The translations under genes and the position numbers were made by a program. Source: Clostridia bacterium (lineage in GTDB: Bacteria > Bacillota > Clostridia > UBA1212). From it: a stretch of DNA of 64,000 nt. The notes under the pieces are model-generated. The model had not been told where the DNA came from, ran no database searches, and saw only the letters and a list, made by a program, of their open reading frames with translations. The DNA lies in contig JAFSVU010000008.1 of assembly GCA_017444825.1 (NCBI GenBank), positions 62,001-126,000 of the forward strand, in the 5' to 3' direction. Every line of letters starts with the position of its first letter. Position 1 is the first letter of the stretch. Below, one piece after another: positions 17,369 through 26,241 of this stretch.

Positions 17369-18808
17369 TTACATTCGGCCGATCTTAACTTTCTTGATCT
17401 TGTAAAAACCGTCTTCAGTTAGTATTTCCTGCTTAAGAGCCAGTTTTACGGGTCTTTCTTTTTCAAACAGACCAATGCAGAAGTCATATTCGCCCTCTTC
17501 CACGTTTCTCAGATCAAGTTTAAGATCAAACAGCTTACTCTCGCCTGAGTCTATCACGCTGACGTCACCGCCAAGATCGACTGTATATGATCTGCCATCA
17601 TTTTTGAGGCATGCCTTCATTTGATAGGGCCAGTAGGACCTTGCCCATCCTCGGTTTTCAATGAGGATAGAAAAGGCATTATGTGCACTTGGGGACAGCA
17701 CATCCGGTACTATCGCATATGGCACAAAGAACCAGTAGCCCAGACGGTTTGCACAGTACTCCGTGAGGTAAAACTCTCTGTCCAGCCACTTGTCGGGATA
17801 TCCGTGGAAGCCTGCGAATGTAGCATGAGAATTCTTAAGAGCTTCTATGATCGTGAATCCGTCTCTGAAATAGCAGTCCAGCGCAGGCCTCACATATGTA
17901 TAATGGGCAAACTCTATTACGGTCGGCGCATTTTTCGCGGTCCGGTCAAAGGCCCAGCATGCTCTCATGGTATCATAGCCCATATCTGTGGCATAGCCGT
18001 CACAGCATATCGAATCATCCTGAAGGCCCAGTCCCCTGTCGACACAGTATGCGAGCATTTCATCAACTTCCTTCTGGCCGTGATCCATTCTTCCCGCGAT
18101 GTGATCGTCATTGGCGATGACATACTTGTCAGGGAAATACTTCATATGGAGTTCAAAATGTTTTTTGATAACATCTATGGGGTAGATCACTCCGTCCCCT
18201 TCGACCGTATGTCCCTCTCCCCATGTGCCGTAGGTGCCGATATCGATAAGCTCCACCCTCGGATCGTTGTTGTATTTGGCCCCGAGAACTTTAAAAAACT
18301 CTTCCAGTCTCTCAAGGAAATAGGGGTCGTCATAATCGGGATGAATCCTTCCGTTCGGAAGTCTGTAGCAATGGGCACCTTCCTTGTAAACGTATTCCGG
18401 AGTGGCATAGGGGATATTGGGGTGAGTCTCATAACAGACAACTCTCAGAGAGAAAGCAAAGCCAAGCTTTCCCCATCTGTCCATGATTCCGTCGAGATAA
18501 GAAAAATCATAGACGCCCTTTTCCTTTTCCACGTCGCTCCAGTCAAACCTGAGATACAGGTGGTTAAGTCCCGGGAAACCGACGGTATATTTATCATCAA
18601 GCTCTCTGTCCCTGTATATAGGCGCACCGCAGCCGTTGTCGATGTAATGCCAGAACCACCCCTTGTGAGGATTCTTGAGCACTGTCTTGTCGTCCGCAAG
18701 CTGTCTCAGATCCACCATGCACCTTGCGGGATCGAGGGTGTTGAACATTCCCCTTTGCGTCTGGTCCTCCAGAGGTCTTCTCTCGGCACTCTCATTCGGA
18801 AAACTCAT
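17369..18808 (-). CDS. DUF4832-type putative glycoside hydrolase
   Basis: A 479-residue protein with no clear signal peptide. The N-terminal two thirds look like a TIM-barrel glycosidase with beta-galactosidase-like features (NPHKGWFWHYID, LYLRFDWSDVEKEKGVYDF, IDIGTYGTWGEGH). The C-terminal third is a beta-sandwich of the DUF4832 type. The acid/base pair would be E in WGEGH and a later acidic residue, not assigned. ATG 18808 has AGGAG seven bases upstream; a TTG two codons earlier is less likely. It follows the propeller lipoprotein by 21 bases and is likely co-transcribed. Confidence 0.82.
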   Translation of the reverse strand: MSFPNESAERRPLEDQTQRGMFNTLDPARCMVDLRQLADDKTVLKNPHKGWFWHYIDNGCGAPIYRDRELDDKYTVGFPGLNHLYLRFDWSDVEKEKGVYDFSYLDGIMDRWGKLGFAFSLRVVCYETHPNIPYATPEYVYKEGAHCYRLPNGRIHPDYDDPYFLERLEEFFKVLGAKYNNDPRVELIDIGTYGTWGEGHTVEGDGVIYPIDVIKKHFELHMKYFPDKYVIANDDHIAGRMDHGQKEVDEMLAYCVDRGLGLQDDSICCDGYATDMGYDTMRACWAFDRTAKNAPTVIEFAHYTYVRPALDCYFRDGFTIIEALKNSHATFAGFHGYPDKWLDREFYLTEYCANRLGYWFFVPYAIVPDVLSPSAHNAFSILIENRGWARSYWPYQMKACLKNDGRSYTVDLGGDVSVIDSGESKLFDLKLDLRNVEEGEYDFCIGLFEKERPVKLALKQEILTEDGFYKIKKVKIGRM

Positions 18809-18829
18809 AATCAATCTCCTTTCAAACCA

Positions 18830-20566
18830 CTAATCATCTACTATTTCCACACTGACGGTAAAACTTATTTTGCCCTGTATCGTAACGAGTACATTGGTTT
18901 TTCCCACCGACAAAGGTGATATAATGCCTTTGTAACTCACACGGCATACAGAAGGATCCTCCACCTCGAAAGTCACCGGATATTTGTTTTTATCAAGCAT
19001 AATACCGTCGTTAAAAGCCTCGGCCCACGTATGATCGTTGAATTCCACATAGCCCCTTATCTGGCAGGTGTGATCGGCCTTGATATCGATCACAAACTTA
19101 TCCTGTACCGGCGTAAAGCTCGATATCTCTTTTCTCACGTCTCCCGGCATTACCGAACCCGTAGGATAGACCACAACCTTAAAGAAATTCACGATCCCTT
19201 TGTACTTGATATACACGAACGTTGATCCGACCTTGCCCTTGATATTCATCACTCCGTCGTCAAAACCGACAATGGAACTGTCATAACCGTAAAATCTGAC
19301 GTTTTTGATATCTTCGATACTGTGAACGCCAAGGTACTGGTCAAACCAGATGACTGAAACCACCTCTCCCGTATAATGCTCCATGCAGTTATATACGCGG
19401 TTCGCAGCCGATATCGCAATGGGTCTTCGTTCTTCGCCCAATTCCGGATAATAGTCAGAAAAATAGTCGCCCTGTCCTACGTTTTCAAGGTCTTCGATCT
19501 CGCCGCTGTAAAGCTCAAAAATGATCTCCTGAAAGCAGGTCGGCCACTTTCCCCAGTTTCCCGACGCTCCGTCACTGAAAGCGTAGCCAATGAAGTGTCT
19601 GTCTTTTAGCCGGGAATGGCCGTCGGGTCTCTTGGCGATGCCGTCGTTGTGAAGAAACTGGTAAAAGCCCTGCTTCACATAATCAACTGCCTCAAAGTGT
19701 ATTCCGTCCATAGACTCAATGACTCTTATGCCGCTTGACTCCGAAAACCGTTCGGTCGCGGCGAACCCGTAAAACTTATTATTGTCTTCAAGGTAAAAGA
19801 CATCGTAAGAGTCGGAGCCATCCTTTGTAAGCTGAGGTCCGTAATCCTTTATGCTGAGAGGCCAGTTCTCCGAGGTATCCGCCACTGCAACGCCAAGGTA
19901 ATTATTGTGATGGCAGCACCAGGTGTAGTAGATATAAAGCTTGTCTTCAAGGACCACGAAGCTCGGTTCGCCTGCACCGTATTTGGTCTCGTCCTCGTTG
20001 TAATAAATAATGGGTTTTGGATCTCCGCCCCAGCCTTCGCCGTTCCATTTTTCAAAAGGCCCGTCCGGATAGTGGGATCTGGCCACAAATACGTTGTTGT
20101 TAACGCCGCCGTCATAAGTCGTGGAAGTATATCCAAGATAATAGTATCCGCCGAAATACACTACACCCGGGTCACAGCATGAGAAAAAATCCATGGAATC
20201 CGGATTCGGAGTGAGAACGACCTTCTCGTCACCGAAAGTCACACCGTCATCGGAATGTCTGTAGGAAATCCAGTCCCACTCGCCCTGAGAGCCCATACAC
20301 GAAAACCAGGCATCACAGGATCCGTCCGCATAATAAATGATCGCAGGTCCGTACCTGTAACCTGCCTGAGTTTTAGGCGGAGAATAGATAACGTTCCGCT
20401 CAGTCCCGGCGGTCATTCGAAGATGTACGTCAGCATCCGGTTCTTTTACGGGAAGTTCGTCATGAAAAAGCGCAGGAGTTTTTCCCGTTCCGGAGCAGGA
20501 CGACAGCAAGAGCATCGCTGCAATAAAAACCAATATAACCGCTGCCAAAGGAATAAACTTCTTCAT
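18830..20566 (-). CDS. Lipoprotein with GH43-like beta-propeller and Ig-like domain
   Basis: A 578-residue lipoprotein with lipobox LSSC (C24). Residues about 50-400 show the repeating blade pattern of five-bladed propeller glycosidases (GH43/GH32 type: YGPAIIYYADGSCDAWFSC, CDPGVVYFGGYYYLGYTS, GAGEPSFVVLEDKLYIYYT). Residues about 490-578 resemble a BIG2-type Ig domain (VTFEVEDPSVCRVSYKG). Arabinose- or xylose-related substrates are typical of the fold, but the specificity here is unknown. It is the first gene of an operon with the DUF4832 protein and has a weak ribosome site. Confidence 0.78.
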   Translation of the reverse strand: MKKFIPLAAVILVFIAAMLLLSSCSGTGKTPALFHDELPVKEPDADVHLRMTAGTERNVIYSPPKTQAGYRYGPAIIYYADGSCDAWFSCMGSQGEWDWISYRHSDDGVTFGDEKVVLTPNPDSMDFFSCCDPGVVYFGGYYYLGYTSTTYDGGVNNNVFVARSHYPDGPFEKWNGEGWGGDPKPIIYYNEDETKYGAGEPSFVVLEDKLYIYYTWCCHHNNYLGVAVADTSENWPLSIKDYGPQLTKDGSDSYDVFYLEDNNKFYGFAATERFSESSGIRVIESMDGIHFEAVDYVKQGFYQFLHNDGIAKRPDGHSRLKDRHFIGYAFSDGASGNWGKWPTCFQEIIFELYSGEIEDLENVGQGDYFSDYYPELGEERRPIAISAANRVYNCMEHYTGEVVSVIWFDQYLGVHSIEDIKNVRFYGYDSSIVGFDDGVMNIKGKVGSTFVYIKYKGIVNFFKVVVYPTGSVMPGDVRKEISSFTPVQDKFVIDIKADHTCQIRGYVEFNDHTWAEAFNDGIMLDKNKYPVTFEVEDPSVCRVSYKGIISPLSVGKTNVLVTIQGKISFTVSVEIVDD

Positions 20567-20588
20567 TTCAAGATCTCACATTCCGTCC

Positions 20589-20604
20589 GGGCAAAAAAGT
20601 GCCC
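20589..20604 (-). other. Hairpin in leader of propeller lipoprotein
   Basis: Inverted repeat GGGCA/TGCCC around a six-base loop, lying between the promoter and the start codon. It may also help end the upstream tad transcript, though no T run follows. Confidence 0.4.
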
Positions 20605-20620
20605 TGATACTATAGTCTAT

Positions 20621-20650
20621 ATTATACAAAAACGCCCTTTCTCAAGTCAA
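20621..20650 (-). promoter_or_regulatory. Promoter for propeller lipoprotein-DUF4832 operon
   Basis: Minus strand: -35 TTGACT at 20650-20645, 18-base spacer, -10 TATAAT at 20626-20621. Confidence 0.75.
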
Positions 20651-20654
20651 ACAT

Positions 20655-21653
20655 TTACTCATATGCCTCCGAATGCTGATAGAAGATCACTTCAAGATTA
20701 ATCTTATACTCAGACACGCAAAGAAGATTCAATTCCAATACTTTTCCTATGTATTCATCTGCAACGTTATCAGGGAATATGACTATTAGCCGTTTTGATC
20801 TGATTTCATTTTCTCTAACAGTCACTCCGCCGCTCTCTCCGCCGCCGAAAGAGCTGAGTTTTGATGCTGCTTTAGTTATTACAGCCTTTACCTTTTCAAA
20901 TGATCTGTAGGTAGGAGCAGTCACGTCACAGCTTACGATCATGGCAGCCTCGCCGGTCTTCCTGTCGAAAATGTCTATCACCGGAAACATTTCCGGAAGA
21001 TTCGACCCGAAAACCTCCTCCAGCACCCTTCCACGCTCAAGAGGCTCAAGATCCCAAACATTAATATCTTCTGCCTTGTACCTCGGGCACCCTCCGTATA
21101 GCCATGCATTTCCTTCGACTATGTAGTCGACCGTAACACCTTTTCTTCCGGTAAAAATATTGGGGATCAAATAGTTGCTTTTTGTCCTTACACATAATCT
21201 GAATTCATTTCCATTCTCAAAAAAGCTGCTTCCGAGTAGCATCACCACCTCAGCGTCTATCGGTATTCCGGACGATTCGAGTTCATTTTTGAGTTCGTGT
21301 TTAAAGACCTCGAACATGACCGCTTCCACAGCTCCGGATTCGAGCTTTTCAAAAGCAGTCCCCGCAAGATAGGATACTATATCACCCGAGGCACCGTCAG
21401 TAGGAAGAAGGCTCACCGCTTTTCTTCTGACATCATCCTTTAGATTGTCCAGACCCGATTCGTAAAAAATGCATGCATCCGAAGAGAGCTTCTCGGATGC
21501 GTTAAGGGCCGCATTGGCGGTAATGAAATAAAGTGCGCTGTAATGAAGAAGTGAGATGATGCCGAACATGAAAAAGAAAAACATTGGAACAGCTATTGCG
21601 GCCTCAAGGCTGACACTTCCACTTTCGCCAATGTTTCGATCAGTATTCTCCAT
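20655..21653 (-). CDS. TadE-like pseudopilin (long form)
   Basis: A 332-residue minor-pilin-like protein. The N terminus has the prepilin pattern G-SVSLE-AAIAVP followed by a hydrophobic helix (Glu at +5 after the processing Gly), typical of TadE/TadF. The large remainder is an extracellular beta/alpha region of unknown fold. ATG 21653 lies inside the end of the upstream gene (14-base overlap) behind AGGGTGG, implying translational coupling. It is the last gene of a three-gene tad satellite cluster. Confidence 0.75.
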   Translation of the reverse strand: MENTDRNIGESGSVSLEAAIAVPMFFFFMFGIISLLHYSALYFITANAALNASEKLSSDACIFYESGLDNLKDDVRRKAVSLLPTDGASGDIVSYLAGTAFEKLESGAVEAVMFEVFKHELKNELESSGIPIDAEVVMLLGSSFFENGNEFRLCVRTKSNYLIPNIFTGRKGVTVDYIVEGNAWLYGGCPRYKAEDINVWDLEPLERGRVLEEVFGSNLPEMFPVIDIFDRKTGEAAMIVSCDVTAPTYRSFEKVKAVITKAASKLSSFGGGESGGVTVRENEIRSKRLIVIFPDNVADEYIGKVLELNLLCVSEYKINLEVIFYQHSEAYE

Positions 21654-23736
21654 ACGACACCACCCTGAACGTACCGCCGCCCCTTCCTTTTTGTTTTCCG
21701 TAAAGCAGCGTGCCGACACTGAATTCCGTTTCGAGTTTCACTGCCGTTGCAAATTCGGACAGTTCCCTGTATACACCGGATATCTTCCAGCAGTTAAGTT
21801 CAAGTACATCCTTTATCCGGAGCAGCTTTGTTTCATACGGCACAAGCGCCAGCAAAAGCCTCAGATACTCCTTGAACGAAAGCGCTGTAACGTTCTCATC
21901 TTTCTCATCATCCCCAAGTACCGATGACGCGGCATCCGCAACGCCGTCAATGTCGCAATTCCAGTCGTCTTCTGTTTTTATGAGAGGCACTTTATCTCCG
22001 TTTCTCAGATTGGTTATATCGAAAGCGGACTCGCTCATACCCCAAAGCGATACAATGAGTGCTATCACTGCAGGATGATCGGATATGTTTTTTATCTTTT
22101 CCATCTTATCGTCGCTCCTCAGAATATGGACAATATTCAGCGCCGTTCTCAGCCCGAACAGGGAGACGTATGCGCATACAAGATTATCGTCGTCGGTTCT
22201 GTTTCCGAATAATATGTACTCGATCTCGCCGTTCAGATAGCTGTAATACTCAGGCCTTTCTTTTTCCGTTGAAGAATTAAAAAATGACATGATATAGTCG
22301 TCGATAAAATACAGATCAAGAAACCCCGGAATGTTTTCCTGTTTTCCGAATACCTCATAATACATGTCAAGACTTTCGGTTCCCATTGCGTCTCCGTTTA
22401 GAACGGATCTCCCTGTTTCCCGGATGCCGGCCCTTTTCGACGGCAGTTTGTTAAAAACGTTTTCATCGATCTCTGTATTGCCGGCAGGCATAAACTTAAA
22501 AAATACCTCCGTCGCTTCAAGGGCCCTGTTCCACAGTTCCTCCAACGGATTTTCATTTTCCCCGGTCTCATATATCTTTCCCTGCCGGACTTCTCGGTAT
22601 GCCTTGTATGCCTTCTCTGCGGCATTTACGACATTTTTCACTTCAACAACATAAATATGATCGTTTTTATTTAAAGAAGCCGTAAAGCGGTCGTACGCGT
22701 TTAGAGCAGCCGTCAGCTCATCAATATTTTCCTGAAGCTTTAAGCATATCTTCCTGTAATCTCCGCAGGAATTAAGTTTATTTCTTCTTTCTCTTATCTG
22801 CGACCTTATATCCGCCGCCTCATCAGGTTTTTTCAGTTCCTCCAGCGCATTTTCCGCTTTGCATAGTATCTCCTCAGCACCTGCCTCAAGTTCAATGATA
22901 CATTGAGCCGCATCAAGTGCATCGCAGTTAAAGCCCCGATAGAGCTCAGCCCCGCCTAGAAGTATCATAAGCGCATTTTTAACAGACGCAATATTCTCTT
23001 CATTAGCGATCATACTCTCCCCCGGGAACAGATCGGTGACCTGAAATACATAGAACGCAATATCCCCGCTGAAAGGCGATTCAAAAAAGCCGTTCACACC
23101 CGAAGCCGGTATTCCCTCAATGCCGGAAAGAAACGTCTCCAGTTCTTTTTGAGCTTCAACGATCTTTTCAAATGCAATGTCAAAATCATTCAGATACGCC
23201 AATGCATCCGCATCTCTTTTAAGATCAAGTATCGTCGCTATTTTATCGGCAATAAACGCCGCGGCATTGCCGAGGGATCTTTTCTTCATCAGATCCGATA
23301 TCTCCCGTTTCAATTCACCTTCATCGTCAAGAGTCTTCAAAAAAGATATTCCGTATTCCCCCACCTTCCTCTCAGGCACGTAAAAACTGTCCAGACTGTC
23401 GTTTTGCAGCAATCCCGCGATCAGATTGTTTCTGCTTTCATTCACTATATCAAAATAACGGTTTAGAAAAGCCTCCTCATTGGTTATGTCGAGACAGTAT
23501 AACCCGTAGTACTTCTCCAGCGTTTCGTCAAAATCAGCCATTATGGAAGAGCAGGCAAAGTCATTCGTCCTTTGGGAGATGTTCTTTTGCAGTGAAACAC
23601 ATATAAAATCGTGCATTGCGAAATTCATAAAAACCAATGCCGCAATGACGATGCACAGCATCTGCGAAACAGCACCTTTCGAGCCCAATCTTCCCGGGAC
23701 ACGATCCTTCCGCTCATCACTCCCCAAACAGTGCAT
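21640..23736 (-). CDS. TadG/DUF5702-like membrane-anchored protein
   Basis: A 698-residue protein with an N-terminal hydrophobic helix (about residues 20-50, SKGAVSQMLCIVIAALVF) and a very long, mostly helical extracellular part rich in Lys/Glu (coiled-coil-like stretches near residues 280-400). It resembles the DUF5702 proteins of clostridial tad loci, functionally like TadG. ATG 23736 is chosen because GGGAGG stands about 11 bases upstream; it overlaps the preceding small TadE gene. DUF5702 assignment is from gene context and N-terminal form, so moderate. Confidence 0.65.
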   Translation of the reverse strand: MHCLGSDERKDRVPGRLGSKGAVSQMLCIVIAALVFMNFAMHDFICVSLQKNISQRTNDFACSSIMADFDETLEKYYGLYCLDITNEEAFLNRYFDIVNESRNNLIAGLLQNDSLDSFYVPERKVGEYGISFLKTLDDEGELKREISDLMKKRSLGNAAAFIADKIATILDLKRDADALAYLNDFDIAFEKIVEAQKELETFLSGIEGIPASGVNGFFESPFSGDIAFYVFQVTDLFPGESMIANEENIASVKNALMILLGGAELYRGFNCDALDAAQCIIELEAGAEEILCKAENALEELKKPDEAADIRSQIRERRNKLNSCGDYRKICLKLQENIDELTAALNAYDRFTASLNKNDHIYVVEVKNVVNAAEKAYKAYREVRQGKIYETGENENPLEELWNRALEATEVFFKFMPAGNTEIDENVFNKLPSKRAGIRETGRSVLNGDAMGTESLDMYYEVFGKQENIPGFLDLYFIDDYIMSFFNSSTEKERPEYYSYLNGEIEYILFGNRTDDDNLVCAYVSLFGLRTALNIVHILRSDDKMEKIKNISDHPAVIALIVSLWGMSESAFDITNLRNGDKVPLIKTEDDWNCDIDGVADAASSVLGDDEKDENVTALSFKEYLRLLLALVPYETKLLRIKDVLELNCWKISGVYRELSEFATAVKLETEFSVGTLLYGKQKGRGGGTFRVVSYGEY

Positions 23737-23956
23737 GAAAAACATCACCTCCCGCATCAAACACTGCGCTTACGGACCGGTGTATGTCACAATAATCCGG
23801 AGCAGCACTTCTACTCATATTTCCGTAAGAAACGATCTTTGAAAAAAAGTAAACGTTAAACAAGGAAATACCACATATTATGATGATAACGAAAGGCATC
23901 ACTACCGCAGCTTCTATGCTGATACTGCCCTCGGTTCTTAACAGTTTTTCCGCCAT
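23717..23956 (-). CDS. Short TadE-like pseudopilin
   Basis: A 79-residue protein with prepilin pattern G-SISIE-AAVVMP and a single hydrophobic helix, ending soon after. Glu at +5 supports processing by the tad prepilin peptidase encoded at 34124. ATG 23956 has AAAGG about 10 bases upstream. It is the first gene of the satellite cluster and overlaps the next gene by 20 bases. Confidence 0.75.
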   Translation of the reverse strand: MAEKLLRTEGSISIEAAVVMPFVIIIICGISLFNVYFFSKIVSYGNMSRSAAPDYCDIHRSVSAVFDAGGDVFHALFGE

Positions 23957-23983
23957 ATAAATCACGCCTTTCGATAATACAGA

Positions 23984-24014
23984 CCGGACAAACGGTGATG
24001 ATCCGAATGTCCGG
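23984..24014 (-). terminator. Hairpin after the acyltransferase gene
   Basis: Stem CCGGACA/TGTCCGG (23984-23990 with 24008-24014). Only a poor T tract follows on the minus strand, so it may reduce rather than stop transcription into the satellite tad genes. Confidence 0.45.
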
Positions 24015-24051
24015 CCTTTATCAATTGTTCAAATATTTCAGAACCGATTAA

Positions 24052-24786
24052 TTACAACGCTGATATGAACTTGACTCCGTAAAATACTCCAAGAACCAGA
24101 GGCTGATGGAGAAGGTAGATCAAAAGTGAATGTCTCCCGCAAAAAGCGAAAAACCTTATGAGGAAGAAATCCGGATCGACCTTTTTGAAAAGAGTCTCCT
24201 TGTCTTTGTATATGATCTTTCCAAGTCCCGCGCCGATCATGAAAAATCCGACATTCGGGAACACGGGGAAAAAGTCACCCGCGCAAAAGTCTGCTGTAAC
24301 AAGTCCCAAAGGGAAAAGATACGGCGTACTTACGGTAATTGTCTTGAAGTAAAAACCAAGCGCCGCAAACCCGGTACCGATTGCGATTATTGCCCACCAC
24401 GGCAGTTTTCTGTAAAAGCTGTAGGTAAGCATTGAAAAGGCAAGCAAATGAAGTATTCCGAAATATATCCGGAGGTAATCGGGAACGGTAAGTATCGTGG
24501 ATACCGTTACCAGCACTGCCGCAGCGGCAACGATCAAACCCCTCCGGATATTGTGATGTCCGAGTGTAACGCATATCCCGGACAAAAGTATGAAAAAGAT
24601 TCCGCCATACTCCTGCAGATATTGAAGCCAGATCGGGACAGAGAATTTGAGTCCGAAGAACTGCTGCATATCAAAGAGGACATGTATTATCACCATACAA
24701 ATGAGACAAATTCCCCTGAATGCGTCAAGTTCCCATATTCTGTTCAGCTGTTTCTTACTGAAAAGCCCTTTAAAAAACTCTTTCAT
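24052..24786 (-). CDS. HGSNAT-type (DUF1624) membrane acyltransferase
   Basis: A 244-residue membrane protein with about seven helices. It has the N-terminal signature RIWELDAFRGICLICMVIIH and C-terminal GRHSLLIYLLHQP, both typical of the heparan-alpha-glucosaminide N-acetyltransferase-like family. These transfer acetyl groups to sugars across the membrane; the acceptor here is unknown. It follows the alkaline phosphatase gene by 39 bases and is probably in the same operon. Confidence 0.85.
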   Translation of the reverse strand: MKEFFKGLFSKKQLNRIWELDAFRGICLICMVIIHVLFDMQQFFGLKFSVPIWLQYLQEYGGIFFILLSGICVTLGHHNIRRGLIVAAAAVLVTVSTILTVPDYLRIYFGILHLLAFSMLTYSFYRKLPWWAIIAIGTGFAALGFYFKTITVSTPYLFPLGLVTADFCAGDFFPVFPNVGFFMIGAGLGKIIYKDKETLFKKVDPDFFLIRFFAFCGRHSLLIYLLHQPLVLGVFYGVKFISAL

Positions 24787-24825
24787 CTCAAGAACCGGAG
24801 TTGCCCGCAGGAATAACGTACCCTC

Positions 24826-26193
24826 TTATTTAATGCCCTTGGCGTCGGTTGATCCAAACTCCTCGCCCGAGAGAGCCTTGCCTATGAATTTGCCGATATG
24901 GAAGGAGGCAAGTTTCTCCGTAGTCATAAGCTCAGCTGTTCCGGGACCGATAGCCCAGACTTCAACATCGTCAGAGGTGTGAGCAATGGTCGTAAATCTG
25001 TAGGGAAGAGTCGACCAGTCTACATCGGGATTCTGCTCCTGAGCGATTTTCTCAGCCTCAAGCAGGCAGTGCAGCTTTGCATTGGTTAAGCACCATTCCT
25101 CATTCGAAATGTAGTTCTCATTAGGATGCTTTTCGATATAGGCATCGGCTTCTTCTTTCGTTTTAAGTCCTCCGGTGTTGTGGTCTGCGGTGACGATAAT
25201 GATAGTGTCCTTGTTAACGTAGGCATACCTGAGACCCACCTCAATAGCCTCATCGAAAGCCACCATATGACGTGTCAGTTCCATAAGGTTGGCATTGTGA
25301 GCAACCTCGTCAAGCGCACCGCCCTCGACCATGAGGAAGAATCCTTTTTCATTCTGCGAAAGAATGTCTATGGTTCTGCTTGTCATCTCGGCAAGAGTGG
25401 GGGCCATCTCCTTGTCAAAGAACCAATAGTCGTCGGTCATGGTGGCAATAAGCCTTCCCTGGCCGTTCCATGCAAGAACGTCATCCCACTTTGTGGTATA
25501 AGTGATGTTATTATTCGCAAAGTATTCGGTGTAGTCGCCCTCATCTTCAAACAGCTTATCGTACATCGCTTTTCCGCCGCCCATAATGATATCGGCAACG
25601 CTCTCCTCTATCTGGAGTTTGGCGATCTTCGACTCGTCGTTTCTGTTGGCAGCATGGATCGAAAAAGCAGCTGGTGTAGCATCAACTATGCTCTCACTGG
25701 TGATAACACCTGTGGATTTTCCAAGCCTTTTAGCCAGTTCAACCACGTTCTCCACGACTTTGCCCTTGTTGTTCAAACCGAGCTGTTTTCTTTTGCCCTT
25801 GTAACCGGTCGAAAGAGCAGTTCCGCCTGATGCGCTGTCTGGTTCACCTTCGGTGCAAACAGTTTTAACGATTCCGTAATTCGGCAGAGACTCAAAAGCA
25901 AGCTTTCCTTTATAGCGGCCTCCTGTGATGGCATCGGTGGCCGGAACATGACTTTGACCCATTCCGTCGCCAATGTAAAGGATCACGTTTTTAACTTCGC
26001 CGTATTCAAGAGAAGCAAGTGCCGCAAGAATGTCCTCCATAGGAGTAACAGGTTCCGCGGTGGGCGCCTCTGTAGCGGCCTCTGTAGGGTCTGAAACTGC
26101 TTCAGTGGGCTTATCGCAGGAGATCATGCAGACCGCCATCACAAGCACAAGTAAAACAGCGCTTATACTTTTCAACAAAACACTCTTCTTCAT
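24826..26193 (-). CDS. Alkaline phosphatase, lipoprotein
   Basis: A 455-residue PhoA-superfamily enzyme that releases phosphate from organic esters outside the cell. An N-terminal helix ends in a possible lipobox (MISC), followed by a Thr/Glu/Pro-rich linker. Catalytic features are IGDGMG (metal site), the serine nucleophile in EPDSASGGTA, DATPAAFSIHAANR, EGGALDEVAHN, TADHNTGGL and IAHTSDDV. ATG 26193 has GGAGG six bases upstream. Flanked by an acyl-CoA ligase and the acyltransferase; a Na/Pi transporter is encoded at 56125 but is not linked. Confidence 0.93.
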   Translation of the reverse strand: MKKSVLLKSISAVLLVLVMAVCMISCDKPTEAVSDPTEAATEAPTAEPVTPMEDILAALASLEYGEVKNVILYIGDGMGQSHVPATDAITGGRYKGKLAFESLPNYGIVKTVCTEGEPDSASGGTALSTGYKGKRKQLGLNNKGKVVENVVELAKRLGKSTGVITSESIVDATPAAFSIHAANRNDESKIAKLQIEESVADIIMGGGKAMYDKLFEDEGDYTEYFANNNITYTTKWDDVLAWNGQGRLIATMTDDYWFFDKEMAPTLAEMTSRTIDILSQNEKGFFLMVEGGALDEVAHNANLMELTRHMVAFDEAIEVGLRYAYVNKDTIIIVTADHNTGGLKTKEEADAYIEKHPNENYISNEEWCLTNAKLHCLLEAEKIAQEQNPDVDWSTLPYRFTTIAHTSDDVEVWAIGPGTAELMTTEKLASFHIGKFIGKALSGEEFGSTDAKGIK

Positions 26194-26241
26194 AGAAACC
26201 TCCAAAAGAATTTATAGACAACGCGTACAGTTAACAGATCG

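Noticed and set aside
17621-18919. Plus-strand open frame of 432 codons
   Set aside because: Antisense shadow of the DUF4832 gene; composition looks like a translated complement.
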